Of a DNA stretch of 64,000 bases, positions 47,767 to 59,137 are shown in pieces. This DNA is from Mercurialis annua (Eukaryota; Streptophyta; Magnoliopsida; Malpighiales; Euphorbiaceae): assembly GCF_937616625.2 (NCBI RefSeq), contig NC_065576.1:23358628-23422627 (forward strand), read 5' to 3'. The position numbers and the translations under genes were made by a program. The notes beneath the pieces are model-generated. The model saw only the letters and a program-made list of their open reading frames with translations, had not been told where the DNA came from and ran no database searches. Numbering within the stretch: the stretch's first letter is position 1; every line of letters begins with the position of its first letter.

Positions 47767-50700
47767 TTAATTCGTAACATTTGTAAATGTTTGGCTTAAA
47801 TCGCAAGAAAGGATAAACGTTTTGATTTGTTTCGTAAAGTTTGTAAACATTTGGCTTAAATTGCTAAAAAGGCGAAACGTTTGGATTTGTTTCGTAACAT
47901 TTGTAAACGTTTGGCTGAAATCGCTAATAAGGTGAAATGTTTGGATTTGTTTCGCAACGTTCATAAACGATTGGCTCAAATCGCTGAAAAGGTTAAACGT
48001 TTGAAATTTCGTAACGTTTGTAAACGTTTGGCTTAAATTGCTCAAAAAGTGAAACGCTTGGATTTGTTTCGCAACGTTTGTATACGTTTGGCTTAAATTT
48101 CTAAAAAGGTGAAACGTTTGGATTTGTTTCATAAAATTTTAAACGTTTCACCTTATGAAACAAATCTAAACGTTTGTAAATGTTTGGCTTAAATCGCTAA
48201 AACGGTTAAAGGTTTGGATTTTTTTCCTAACGTTTGTAAACATTTGGCTTAAATTGCTAAAAAGGTGAAACAGTTGGATTTGTTTCGTAACCTTTGTAAA
48301 CGTTTGGCTTAAATCGCTAAAAAGGTGACACGTTTTATTTTGTTTCATAACCTTTGTAAACGTTTGTCTTAAATCGCTAAAAAGGTGAAACAGTTGGATT
48401 TGTTTAGCAACGTTTGTAAACGTTTTGCTTAAATTGCTAAAAAGGTAACACGTTTTGATTTGTTTCGTAACCTTTGTAAACTTTTGGCTTAAATCGCTAA
48501 AAGCGTGAAACGTTTGGATTTGTTTCTTAACGTTTGTAAATGTTTGGCTTAAATCGCCAAAAGGGCGAAAAGTTTGAATTTTGTTCGTAACGTTTGAAAA
48601 AGGTGAAACTTTTAGTTTTGTTTCGTAACGTTTGTTAACGTTCGGCTTAAATCGCTAAAAATGTGAAACGTTTGGAATTGTTTTATAATGTTTAGCTTAA
48701 ATCGCTAAAAAGGTGAAACGTTTAGATTTGTTTCATAACATTTGATAACATTTGGCTTAAATTTCCAAAAATGTGAAACATTTGGATTTGTTTCGTTAAT
48801 GTTTTAGAAATTTGGCTGAAATTGCTAAAAAGGTGAAACGCTTGGATTTGTTTTGTAAAGTTTATAAACATTTTGCTTAAATTGCTAAAAAGTTGAAATG
48901 CTTGGATTTGTTTCGTAACGTTTGTAAATGTTTTGCTTAAATCGCTAAAAAAGTGAAACTTTTGGATTTGTTTCATAATCTTTGTAATCGTGTGGCTTAA
49001 ATCGCTAAAAAGGTGAAACGTTTTGATTTGTTTCGTAACGTCTGTAAACGTTTGGCATAAATTGCTAAAAATGTAAAATGTTTGGATTTGTTTCGTAACG
49101 TTTTAAACGTTTGGCTTAAAACGCTAAAATGGGGAAATGTTTGGATTTGTTTTATAACGTTTGGCTTAAATTGTTAAATAGGTAAAATGTTTGGTTTTGT
49201 TTCGTAACGTTTGTAAACGTTCGTGTTAAATCGCTAAAAAGGTGAAACATTTGGATTTTTTTTCGTAACACTTCTAAACGTTTGGCTTAAATTTCTAAAA
49301 AGGTGAAACGCTTTGATTTGTTTGGTAATGTTTGTAAACGTTTAGCTTAAATTGCTAAAAAATGTGAATCGCTTGTATTGTTTTGGAACATTTTTTTAAA
49401 TGTTTGACTTAAATTGCTAAAATGGTGAAACGCTTGGATTTGTTTCATAACGTTTGTAAACATTTTACTTAAATTGCTAAATAGGTGAAATGGTTTGTTT
49501 AGTTTCGTAAAATATGTAAATATTTGGCATAAATTGCTAAAAAGGAAAAACGTTTGAATTTGTTTCGTAATGTTTTAAACGTTTGGCTTAAATCGCTAAA
49601 ATGGTGAAATGTTTGGATTTGTTTTATAACGTTTGTAAACGTTTGGCTTAAATTGCTAAATAGGTAAAATGTTTGGTTTTGTTTCGTAACGTTTGTAAAC
49701 GTTAGGCTTAAATCGCCAAAAAGGTGAAACATTTGGATTTTTTTTTCGTAACACTTCTAAATGTTTGGCTTAAATTGCTAAAAAGGTGAAACGCTTTGAT
49801 TTGTTTGGTAACGTTTGTAGACGTTTGTCTTAAATTGCTAAAAAGGTGAATCGCTTGTATTTGTTTCGGAACACTTTTTTAAATATTTGGCTTAAATTGC
49901 TAAAATGGTGAATAGCTTGGATTTGTTTCGTAACGTTTGTAAACGTTTTACTTAAATTGCTAAATTGGTGAAATGGTTGGTGTTGTTTCGTAACGTTTTT
50001 AAGCGTTTGGTTTAAATCGCAAAAAATATGAGACGTTTGGATTTGTTTCCTAACGTTTTAAACGTTTGGTTTTAATTCGTAACATTTGTAAATGTTTGGC
50101 TTAAATCGCAGAAAAGGATAAACGTTTGGATTTGTTTCGTAAAGTTTGTAAACATTTGGCTTAAATTGCTAAAAAGGCGAAACGTTTGGATTCGTTTCGT
50201 AACGTTTGTAAACGTTTGGCTGAAATCGCTAAAAAGGTGAAACGTTTGGATTTGTTTCGTAACGTTTGTAAACGTTTGGCTCAAATCGCTGAAAAGGTTA
50301 AACGTTTGAAATTTCGTAACGTTTGTAAACGTTTGGCTTAAATTGCTAAAAAAGTGAAACGCTTGGATTTGTTTCGTAACGTTTGTAAATGTTTGGCTTA
50401 AATTGCTAAAAAGGTGAAACGTTTGGATTTGTTTCATAAAATTTAAAACGTTTGATTTTGCTTCGTAATGTTTGTAAACGTTCGGCTTAAATCCCTAAAA
50501 ATGTGAAACATTTGTATTTGCTTCATAACGTTTGTAAATGTTTGGCTTATATCGCTAAAAAGGTGACACGTTTGGATTTGTTTCGTAACGTTTGTAAACG
50601 TTTGGCTTAAATTGCTAAAAAGGTGACACGTTTGGATTTGTTACGTAACCTTTGTAAACGTTTGGCTTAAATCGCTAAAAAGGTGGCATGTTTGGTTTTG

Positions 50701-53700
50701 TTTCCAAATCTTTGTAAACGTTTGGCTTAAATCGCTAAAAAGGTGAAACGTTTGGATTTGTTTCGCAATGTTTGGAAACGTTTTGCTTAAATTGCTAAAA
50801 AGGTAACACATTTGGATTTGTTTCGTAACCTTTGTAAACGTTTGGCTTAAATTGCTAAAACGGTGAAACGTTTGGATTTGTTTCGTAACGTTTTGAAACG
50901 ATTAGCTTAAATCGCTAAAAAGGTGAAACGTTTGGATTTGTTTCTTAGCGTTTATAAAGGTTTGGCTTAAATCGCTAAAAGGGTGAAACGTTTGGATTTG
51001 TTCCATAACGTTTGAAAAAGTTTGGCTTAAGTCGCAAAAAAGGGGAAACGTTTGGTTTTGTTTCGTAACGTTTGTTAACGTTCGGCTTAAATCGCTAAAA
51101 AGGTAAAACGTTTGGATTTGTTTTATAACGTTTGTAACGTTTGGCTTAATTCGCTATAAAGGATAAACGTTTAGATTTGTTTCACAACGTTTGTAAACGT
51201 TTGGCTTAAATTGCCAAAAGTGTGAAACATTTGGATTTGTTTTGTAACGTTTTAAACGTTTGGCTTGAATTGCTAAAAAGGTGAAACGCTTGGATTTTTT
51301 TCGTAGCGTTTGTAAACGTTTTGGCTTAAATTGTTAAAAAGGGGAAACATTGGGATTTGTTTCGTAACATTTTAAACGTTTGGTTTTGCTTCGTAACGTT
51401 TATAAAAGTTTCGGCATAAATCGCTAAAAATATGAAAGGTTTGTATTGTTTCGTAACTTTTGTAAATGTTTGGCTTAAATCGCTAAAACAGTTAAACGTT
51501 TGGATTTGTTTCCTAACGTTTGTAAACGTTTGGCTTAAATTGCTAAAAAGGTGACACGTTTGGATTTTTTTCATAACCTTTGTAAACGTTTGGCTTAAAT
51601 CGCTAAAAAGGTGACATATTTTGTTTTGTTTCATAACCTTTGTAAATGTTTGGCTTAAATCGCTAAAAAGGTGAAACAGTTGGATTTGTTCGCAACGTTT
51701 GTAAACGTTTTTCTTAAATTGCTAAAAAGGTAACACGTTTTGATTTGTTTCGTAGCGTTTGTAAACGTTTGGCTTAAATCGATAAAAGTGTGAAACGTTT
51801 GGATTTGTTTCTAAACGTTTGTAAACGTTTGGATTTGTTCTGTAACGTTTGAAAAAGTTTTGCTTAAGTCACAAAAAAGGGGAAACTTTTAGTTTTGTTT
51901 CGTAACGTTTGTTAACGTTCGGCTTAAATAGCTAAAAAGGTTAAACGTTTGGATTTGTTTTATAACGTTTGTAAACGTTTAGTTTAAATAGCTAAAAAGG
52001 TGAAACGTTTAGATTTATTTCATAACATTTGAAAACATTTGGCTTAAATTTCCAAAAATGTGAAACATTTGGATTTGTTTCGTTAATATTTTAAACATTT
52101 GGCTGAAATTGCTAAAAAGGTGAAACGCTTGGATTTGTTTTGTAAAGTTTGCAAACATTTTGCTTAAATTGCTAAAAAGTTGAAATGCTTGGATTTGTTT
52201 CGTAACGTTTGTAAATGTTTGGCTTAAATCGCTAAAAAAGTGAAACTTTTGAATTTGTTTCGTAATCTTTGTAATCGTGTGGCTTAAATCGCTAAAAAGG
52301 TGAAACGTTTGGATTTGTTTCGTAACGTCTGTAAATGTTTGGCATAAATTGCTAAAAATGTAAAATGTTTGGATTTGTTTCGTAACGTTTTAAACGTTTG
52401 GCTTAAATTGCTAAAATGGGGAAATGTTTGGATTTGTTTTGTAACGTTTGTAAACGTTTGGCTTAAATTGCTAAATAGGTAAAATGTTTGGTTTTGTTTC
52501 GTAACGTTTGTAAACGTTCGGCTTAAATCGCTAAAAAGGTGAAACATTTGGATTTTTTTTCGTAACACTTCTAAACGTTTGGCTTAAATTTCTAAAAAGG
52601 TGAAACGCTTTGATTTGTTTGGTAACGTTTGTAAACGTTTAGCTTAAATTGCTAAAAAAGGTGAATCACTTGTATTTGTTTTGGAACATTTTTTTAAACG
52701 TTTGACTTAAATTGCTAAAATGGTGAAACGCTTGGATTTGTTTCATAACGTTTGTAAATGTTTTACTTAAATTGCTAAATAGGTGAAATGGTTTGTTTAG
52801 TTTCGTAAAATATGTAAACGTTTGGCATAAATTGCTAAAAAGGAAAAACGTTTGGATTTGTTTCGTAACGTTTTAAACGTTTGGCTTAAATCGATAAAAT
52901 GGCGAAATGTTTGGATTTGTTTTGTAACGTTTGTAAACGTTTGGCTTAAATTGCTAAATAGGTAAAATGTTTGGTTTTGTTTTGTAACGTTTGTAAACGT
53001 TCGGCTTAAATCGCCAAAAAGGTGAAACGTTTGGATTTTTTTTCGTAACACTTCTAAACGTTTGGCTTAAATTGCTAAAAAGGTGAAACGCTTTGATTTG
53101 TTTGGTAACGTTTGTAAACGTTTGGCTTAAATTGCTAAAAAGGTGAATCGTTTTTATTTGTTTCAGAACGTGTTTTTAAATGTTTGGCTTAAATTGCTAA
53201 AATGGTGAATAGCTTGAATTTGTTTCGTAACGTCTGTAAACGTTTTACTTAAATTGCTAAATAGGTGAAATGGTTGATTTTGTTTCGTAACGTTTTTAGG
53301 GGTGTGGTTTAAATCGCAAAAAATATGAAACGTTTGGATTTGTTTCGTAACGTTATAAACGTTTGGTTTTAATTCGTAACATTTCTAAATGTTTGGCTTA
53401 AATCGCAAAAAAGGATAAACGTTTGGATTTGTTTCGTAAAGTTTGTAAACATTTGGCTTAAATTGCTAAAAAGGCAAAACATTTGGATTTGTTTCGTAAC
53501 ATTTGTAAACGTTTGGCTGAAATCGCTAAAAAGGTAAAACGTTTGGATTTGTTTCGTAACGTTTGTAAATGTTTGGCTCAAATCGCTGAAAAGGTTAAAC
53601 GTTTGAAATTTCGTAACGTTTGTAAACGTTTGGCTTAAATTGCTAAAAATGTGAAACGCTTGGATTTCTTTCGTAACGTTTGTAAATGTTTGGCTTAAAT

Positions 53701-56190
53701 TGCTAAAAGGTGAAACGTTTAGATTTGTTTCATAAAATTTTAAACGTTTGGTTTTTCTTCGTAACGTTTGTAAACGTTCGGCTTAAATCCCTAAAAATGT
53801 GAAACGTTTGTATTTGTTTCATAATGTATGTGAATGTTTGGCTTATATCGCTAAAAAGGGGACACGTTTGGATTTGTTTCGCAACGTTTGTAAACATTTG
53901 GCTTAAATTGCTAAAAAGGTGACACGTTTGGATTTGTTTTGTAACCTTTGTAAACGTTTGGCTTAAGTCACTAAAAAGGTGACACGTTTGGATTTGTTTC
54001 GTAACCTTTGTAAACGTTTGGCTTAAATCGCTAAAAAGGTGACATGTTTGGTTTTGTTTCCAAACCTTTGTAAACGTTTGGCTTAAAATCGCTAAAAAGG
54101 TGAAACGTTTGGATTTGTTTCGCAGCATTTTTAAATGTTTTGCTTAAATTGCTAAAAAGGTAACACATTTGGATTTGTTTCGTAACCTTTCTAAATGTTT
54201 GGCTTAAATTGCTAAAACGGTGAAACGTTTAGATTTGTTTCGTAACGTTTGGAAACGGTTGGCTTAAATCGCTAAAAAGGTGAAACGTTTGGATTTGTTT
54301 CTTAGCGTTTGTAAAGGTTTGGCTTAAATCGCTAAAAGGGTGAAACATTTGTATTCGTTCCATAACGTTTGAAAAAGTTTGGCTTAAGTCGCAAAAAAGG
54401 GAAAACGTTTGGTTTTGTTTCGTATCGTTTGTTAACGATCGGCTTAAATTGCTAAAAAGGTAAAACGTTTGGATTTGTTTTATAAAGTTTGTAAACGTTT
54501 GGCTTAATTCGCTAAAAAGGTGAAACGTTTAGATTTGTTTCATAACGTTTGTAAACGTTTGGCTTAAATTGCCAAATGTGTGAAGCATTTGGATTTGTTT
54601 TGTAACGTATTAAACGTTTGACTTGAATTGCTATAAAGGTGAAACGCTTGGATTGGTTTCGTAACGTTTGTAAACGTTTGGCTTAAATTGTTAAAAATGG
54701 GAAACATTGGGATTTGTTTCGTAACATTTTAAACGTTTGGTTTTGCTTTATAACGTTTGTAAACGTTCGGCTAAAATCGCTAAAAATGTGAAATGTTTGT
54801 ATTGTTTCGTAATGTTTGTAAATGTTTGGCTTAAATCGCTAAAACGGTGAAACGTTTGGATTTGTTTCCTAACGTTTGTAAACGTTTGGCTTAAATTGCT
54901 AAAAAGGTGACATGTTTGGATTTGTTTCGTAACCTTTGTAAACGTTTGGCTTAAATCGCTAAAAAGGTGACACATTTTGTTTTGTTTCATAACCTTTGTA
55001 AATGTTTGGCTTAAATCGCTAAAAAGGTGAAACGGTTGGATTTGTTTCGCAAAGTTTGTAAACGTTTTGCTTAAATGGCTAAAAAGGTAACACGTTTTGA
55101 TTCATTTTGTAACCTTTGTAAACGTTTGGCTTAAATCGATAAAAGCGTGAAACGTTTGGATTTGTTTCTGAACGTTTGTAAACGTTTGGATTTGTTCCGT
55201 AACGTTTGAAAAAGTTTTGCTTAAGTTGCAAAAAAGGGGAAACTTTTAGTTTTGTTTCGTAACGTTTGTTAACGTTCGGCTAAAATAGCTAAAAAGGTTA
55301 AACGTTTGGATTTGTTTTATAACGTTTGTAAACGTTTGGCTTAAATCGCTAAAAAGGTGAAACGTTTAGATTTGTTTCATAATGTTTGTAAACATTTTGT
55401 TCAAATTTCCAAAAATGTGAAACATTTGGATTTGTTTCGTTAATGTTTTAAACATTTGGCTGAAATTGCTAAAAAGGTGAAACGCTTGGATTTGTTTGTA
55501 AAGTTTGTAAACATTTTGCTTAAATTGCTAAAAAGTTGAAATTCTTGGATTTGTATCGTAACATTTGTAAATGTTTGGCTTAAATCGCTAAAAAAGTGAA
55601 ACTTTTGGATTTGTTTCGTAATCTTTGTAACCGTGTGGCTTAAATCGCTAAAAAGGTGAAACATTTGGATTTGTTTCGTAACGTCTGTAAACGTTTGGCA
55701 TAAAATGCTAAAAAGGTAAAATGTTTGGATTTGTTTCGTAACGTTTTAAACGTTTGGCTTAAATCGCTAAAATGGGGAAATGTTTGGATTTGTTTTGTAA
55801 TGTTTGTAAATGTTTGGCTTAAATTGCTAAATAGGTAAAATGTTTGGATTTGTTTCGCAACGTTTGTAAACGTTCGGCTTAAATCCTAAAAAGGTGAAAC
55901 ATTTGGATTCTTTTTCGTAACACTTCTAAACGTTTGGCTTAAATTTCTAAAAAGGTGAAATGCTTTGATTTGTTTGGTAAAGTTTCTAAACGTTTGGCTT
56001 AAATTGCTAAAAAAGGTGAATCACTTGTACTTGTTTCGGAACATTTTTTAAACGTATGGCTTAAATTACTAAAATGGTGAAACGCTTGAATTTGTTTCAT
56101 AACGTTTGTAAACGTTTTACTTAAATTGCTAAATAGGTGAAATGGTTGGTTTTGTTTCGTAACGTTTTTAAGGGTTTGGTTTAAATCGCA
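47767..56190 (-). repeat. Higher-order repeats, about 2.3 and 3.3-kb spacing
   Basis: A rare shortened monomer containing TTGAAATTTCGTAACG occurs at 48001, 50306 and 53602 (spacings 2305 and 3296), and also at 35358 before the LTR element, 1843 bp earlier once that insertion is removed. Another marker, TCATAACCTTTGTAAATG, lies at 51631 and 54987 (offset 3356). The array is therefore organised in multi-monomer units of variable length. Confidence 0.88.
48141..48175 (+). repeat. Micro-inversion of a satellite segment between two dyads
   Basis: Inside the - array, the 19 bases 48149-48167 read in + orientation (CACCTTATGAAACAAATC). They are bounded by AAACGTTT at 48141-48148 and 48168-48175, exactly as expected if the segment flipped between the two palindromes. 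Confidence 0.88.
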
Positions 56191-56193
56191 AAA

Positions 56194-56550
56194 CACTACA
56201 AAAAAATTGGAAATTGTGACCGAAATTTGTGACAGATTTTGTCTGTCACAAATTGTGACGACATAGTGACAAAATTATGACGGAATATCAAATTTGTGAC
56301 AGATTTTGTTACGGAAAAAAGTAATTATCACTTACTCATTTCAGATTATTTTTGTGACAAAATTGTAACATATTTGTGAGGGCAATTTGTGACGGCTTTA
56401 GAATCTGTCACAAAATTCACTATTTGTAACGGATTTGTGACGGAAAATCCATTGTGACGGATCAATCTGTCACAAATTTTCTGAAGTTATAATCTGTCAC
56501 AATTCCGTCACAAAATTGTGACGGAATTGTGATAAATATGCTGGTCACAA
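56194..56550. repeat. CACTA subterminal repeat region
   Basis: About a dozen copies of GTGACGGA/TCCGTCAC or GTGACAGA/TCTGTCAC words in both directions within 350 bp, several paired as hairpins (for example ACAGATTTTGTCTGT near 56230-56246). Such clusters are typical of the ends of CACTA elements. Confidence 0.88.
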
Positions 56551-59137
56551 TGTAATTAAGAGAAATATTTGGTCATTTACGCGGTTAATTTTCTTTTGCG
56601 CGGTTTGTTGTATTTTTCAAGGGGGAAATTTGCTAATTTTTCAAAATCGTTCTCTCACTTTGGCTAAAAAAGAGATTGAAAAAAAACCTAATTACTCTCT
56701 CTTTGCCAAAAAAACCTAATTACTCTCTCAATCTCTCAGTATCCCAGGAAGAACCGCAGGCACAGTTTCAGCCATTCGCTGTAAGTTTATATTCTCTAAC
56801 AATTTGCAAAATAAAAAGCTCAGTTTTTGTTAATTGATTTAATTTTGACCTAAGATTTTCAAGTTTCTTGTTAATTATTTGATTTTTTTCAATTATGACA
56901 GCTCAATTTCACGTTAATTGATTTTTCCTAACCTTTATAATCTTGCTCTAACACTTACAATTTTTCCCATCACTTTTTTCAAATAGAAATTTGTTAATCC
57001 CTAAGTCCTATTTTCAGCAGATATAGAAACTCAAAGAGGCACTAAAATTTGATTTGGCTTACCATTTATGGAGAGATGGCTGGTGATAGAAGTTAATTTG
57101 GTAATGGTCCTTTGCAGAGCTCCATTTCTCTTAATTCAGGTTTATCATTTATGTGTTTAATTATATTCTCAGCTTATCAGTTAAAATTGGATTACTGACC
57201 AAATAAGATGTTGAAGGTAAACAGAAAATTTTAGTTATAGTGAGAGATTAGCAACAGCAAGCATAAGTATCGAAATTATAATTTTTTTGGAAAATCTTAT
57301 ACAGAACCCTTAATTTCTGTCTAGGTCTTTGTAGGCTAAAGATCTCACCATGTGGACCCGAAACACACTGAAAGCTTAAGCATATATGTGCGCCATTATT
57401 AGGTGAAAAAGAAAGTAAGGTATTTATCCTCATTATAGCCATGTTTTTTTCATTGCCTTATTCATAATCAAATTGCTCCATTTTGTTGTCGGTAAAGATT
57501 CAACTTTATATTAAAGATCTAAAGTGTTTTAACTTAATTATTGTTCATTAAGATTTCAGTTAATTAGCCTTGTACATCTTTTGTAAAATACTGCAGATTT
57601 GATAATGTTGTCTCAATTTGCAACCTTTTATAATGTTGGTTTCATTATGTTAATATGATGTAGAATAATAGATTTGGTACTTAAACAACTGTAATAAATG
57701 ACTTTCATTGGAGTACTTTGTAGAAAGCTATGAAGTATTATGTTATTTAATTGACTTAATCCAGATTAAGTAATTTGAATGTCAGTTAAGTTGTAGCTTT
57801 TGATATTTGATCTGTACAAATGAACATCTCTCCATCATTTGTGGAATAGCTTTTGATTTAGTTACGTATGTGGTTTGAGTTTTGGATTTTTTTTAATAGA
57901 CTCAAGTATCTTGAATTAGTGGAGAGTAGAATCTGCTTTTAAGTTTTAGATTCTCCCCGTTCGTTAAATTTTCTTTTAGTTCTGTTTGATATATATTCTC
58001 ACGCAGTTAGTAGATATTTTATATATCTTGATGACCAAGGCTTTTAGTTTATTGGAGGCTTTTTGTTACCCGTTCGTTCTTATATCAGCCAATTCTTTCA
58101 CCCATTTAGGTTGCTGTCGTGTTGTTCTTCGTCTTCTACTGCCGTGTTTGTCTTCCCTGCTGTAGCTGCTGTTTCTCTCCTCCTCTTCCATACTGCCTCT
58201 ACTTATGTTGCCTTCTTCGTGTCGCCGATGCTTTTAACAAACAAAGGTTTGTATCAATGTTTGTTCATTGTTGACTTTAATCAATTGTTAAATTCAAGTG
58301 CATAGAGTTTTTTTATCCTATATATATGATGACATGGTGTTATTAATTATTATTTTTGAATTTTTTTATGATGGTATTTTGTAGATATATTTACATTGTA
58401 TATAATATTTATATTGTATGTAATAATTTAGCTATATGACATCAGCGATGTAGAATGGATAGGAGTCAGTGATGCTAATGTTAATAATTAGATATGCAAA
58501 AAATGATATGAACAAATCATGATTGCGGGGAAATAGACAGGGATTAATGATGGTACCAATCATTTCAGCTAAGACTATTCATTAAGTGTTAGACAAATAT
58601 AATGTCATCCACTACTATTTTCTAAAATGTACAACAACTTAAATTGGGTCCATTTTCTTCAACTTATACACTACACTAGTTACAGCTAATGGATCGGGCG
58701 AAATCACAAGTTACAGGTTGCTTACAACTTTTTTTATTTTTTTATTAGTGTTCATGTTTACTAAGTGTGTTAGTTTTCTTTGATGGTTCTAAAAGCCTAT
58801 AATTCAAGCGAGTCATCAAAACTTTACTTTAGGTTTTGTTTTCACTTGATTCTCTTTTCTCTAATTATGATCTCAAAAGGATGCTAATAAGCGCACATTG
58901 CAAGTTTAATAACTATCATAAAATTTTCTTATAGGTTCTAATTGAATTTAAAGGCACTTTATTTTTGATTTATGTCAAAAGAAAGTTTTTCCAACAATTT
59001 GATGGCTCTTTACTTTCGAATTCTGTCAATTTAGATTCTTTTGTGCTGTAATTTGTTCTTCATTGATTTTCTTCCAATTTTGATTTGCTTTATATAGATT
59101 ACTACATGATTAATAATAAAACAATAATTAACAACAT
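56194..59137 (+). mobile_element. CACTA-like DNA transposon, one end, truncated
   Basis: It begins CACTACAAAAAAATTGG, the typical terminal inverted repeat of CACTA (En/Spm) elements. Subterminal repeats follow (56204-56545): TTTGTGACRGATTTT and TCTGTCACAAATT words in both orientations, the kind of sites bound by the TnpA-type protein. From 56640 there is a TC-rich tract with a short tandem duplication (AACCTAATTACTCTCTC twice) and a CGCTGTAAGT at about 56780 that resembles an exon end with donor site, so this may be the promoter and untranslated first exon of the transposon gene or of a captured gene. No transposase domain is visible in the 2.9 kb here, and the other terminus is absent: the sequence passes into satellite at 59138, the duplication breakpoint. 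Confidence 0.85.

Larger units (their letters stand above)
46441..56193 (-). repeat. 60-bp satellite, - orientation array after the LTR element
   Basis: About 160 monomers in - orientation, the continuation of the 28000-35640 array interrupted by the LTR element. Frames of 60-132 codons on - are satellite translations. A micro-inversion lies at 48141-48175. The block ends where a CACTA-type terminus begins at 56194. Confidence 0.96.
53791..59137. repeat. Segmental duplication, copy 1 (5347 bp)
   Basis: Satellite plus CACTA start, repeated directly at 59138 onward with constant offset 5347 (for example 54748 with 60095, 56194 with 61541, 58063 with 63410). I noticed fewer than ten differences over about 4.8 kb by eye. 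The first 60 bp match less well, so the left limit is uncertain by about one monomer. The right limit, 59137, is where the CACTA part stops and satellite of copy 2 begins. Confidence 0.95.

Noticed and set aside
57248..57442. 64-codon frame on the - strand in the CACTA part (also 62595-62789)
   Set aside because: No recognised domain, no start context, and duplicated only with the segment.
58063..58305. 80-codon hydrophobic, Ser-rich frame in the CACTA part (also 63410-63652)
   Set aside because: It begins at TTG with no ATG, has no recognised relative, and the two copies are identical only because of the recent segmental duplication.
58689..58716. Short ATG frame beginning MDRAKSQV before a GT, as a possible first transposase exon
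   Set aside because: Eight or nine residues are too few to support a call, and the sequence downstream shows no transposase motif before the breakpoint.
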